Positions 6,539 to 6,899 of a DNA stretch of 6,899 nt are shown here, one piece after another. The notes under the pieces are model-generated. The model was not told the DNA's origin. It made no database searches and saw only the letters and a program-made list of their open reading frames with translations. The DNA is from CAWJEL01 sp964647255 (GTDB lineage: Bacteria > Chloroflexota > Anaerolineae > CG2-30-64-16). Location: contig CAZYGI010000135.1 in assembly GCA_964647255.1 (NCBI GenBank), forward strand, positions 1 to 6,899, read 5' to 3'. The position numbers and the translations under genes are program-made. Every line of letters starts with the position of its first letter. The stretch's first letter is position 1.

Positions 6539-6899
6539 ACCCCCAACGGTCGGCATCGTCAGCGTCGGCACGTACGCACCCGAACCGGTCATGACCGCCG
6601 CCGATATCGCCGCGGCCAGCGGCATCGAGGAGTGGGTGATCCGCGAGAAGTTCGGCATCACTCAGAAGCACATGCCCGGCCCGAACGACCACACCAACCA
6701 GATGGCCATCTGGGCCAGCCAGGACTGTCTTTCCCGTTGCAGCATCAAGCCGGACGAGATTGACGTGGTCCTGTGCACCACCGAAGAATGGAAAGAATAT
6801 CTCCTCTGGACCGCGGGCATCAAGCTGGCGTACGAGATCGGCGCGACGCGGGCGTGGGCCATGGATGTGCAGATGCGCTGCGGCACCACCATCGCCGCG
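6528..6899 (+). CDS. FabH / HMG-CoA-synthase-like ketoacyl synthase (3' end cut by window)
   Basis: The first 124 residues of a thiolase-fold condensing enzyme, open to the window edge; full-length relatives are about 320-350 aa. Visible family features are the N-terminal strand VGIVSVGTYAPEPVMT (8-23), the segment SGIEEWVIREKFGITQKHM (31-49) equivalent to the FabH region that sets substrate entry, the strand IDVVLCTTEE (78-87), and the nucleophile loop AMDVQMRCGTTIAA with Cys118 as the expected acyl-accepting cysteine. The His and Asn that complete the active site lie beyond base 6899. FabH condenses acyl-CoA with malonyl-ACP to start fatty acid synthesis, while HMG-CoA synthase uses acetoacetyl-CoA. 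Glu87 falls about where HMG-CoA synthases keep a catalytic Glu, so the exact reaction is open. It overlaps the 69-aa gene by 11 nt, which suggests an operon continuing rightwards. Confidence 0.9.
   Translation, partial: MAIEPPTVGIVSVGTYAPEPVMTAADIAAASGIEEWVIREKFGITQKHMPGPNDHTNQMAIWASQDCLSRCSIKPDEIDVVLCTTEEWKEYLLWTAGIKLAYEIGATRAWAMDVQMRCGTTIAA

Noticed and set aside
1..6899. tRNA, rRNA, CRISPR array, IS element or prophage attachment site
   Set aside because: No cloverleaf with a T-loop consensus, no spaced direct repeats, no transposase and no terminal inverted repeats seen; nearly all bases are explained by the listed genes.

Overview
The window is GC-rich bacterial DNA. It holds two divergent transcription units that leave a 186-nt intergenic region (2744-2929), plus the start of a third gene group at the right edge. 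One gene pairs a MalT-like STAND ATPase with a C-terminal SARP/BTAD module, and another is a ComP-like PDZ multi-membrane histidine kinase. This combination and the base composition suggest Chloroflexota (Chloroflexi). That is inference from family knowledge; no marker gene in the window proves it.

Left half, minus strand, read right to left from a strong sigma70-type promoter (TTCACA-17-TATAAT): (i) a 58-aa single-pass membrane protein (2743-2567), not recognised; (ii) a NarL/ComA-type response regulator (2570-1902), whose start overlaps the stop of the small gene in an ATGA junction; (iii) 15 nt further on, a sensor histidine kinase (1886 to beyond base 1). The kinase has one N-terminal TM, an extracytoplasmic PDZ domain, about nine more TMs, a linker and a HisKA_3 domain, and is cut off by the window edge before its ATPase domain. 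Together these form a complete-looking two-component signalling operon built like Bacillus ComP/ComA, with an extra tiny membrane protein at its head.

Middle and right, plus strand: a second well-formed promoter (TTGACC-18-TATACT) drives a 1106-aa regulator (2930-6250) with a STAND/MalT-type ATPase, a long helical TPR-like sensor region, a winged helix and a BTAD domain. Its 51-nt leader contains a 13-bp dyad at the predicted transcription start and a perfect 18-bp palindrome. The two -35 boxes lie back to back with only 20 bp between them, so the two regulatory units could easily be co-regulated or regulate each other.

After a 78-nt gap come a 69-aa unrecognised protein (6329-6538) and, overlapping it by 11 nt, the N-terminal 124 residues of a FabH/HMG-CoA-synthase-like thiolase-fold enzyme (6528 to beyond 6899) with its catalytic cysteine visible.

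No tRNA, rRNA, CRISPR array, insertion sequence or clear terminator was seen. The window is essentially all coding apart from the two short intergenic regions.
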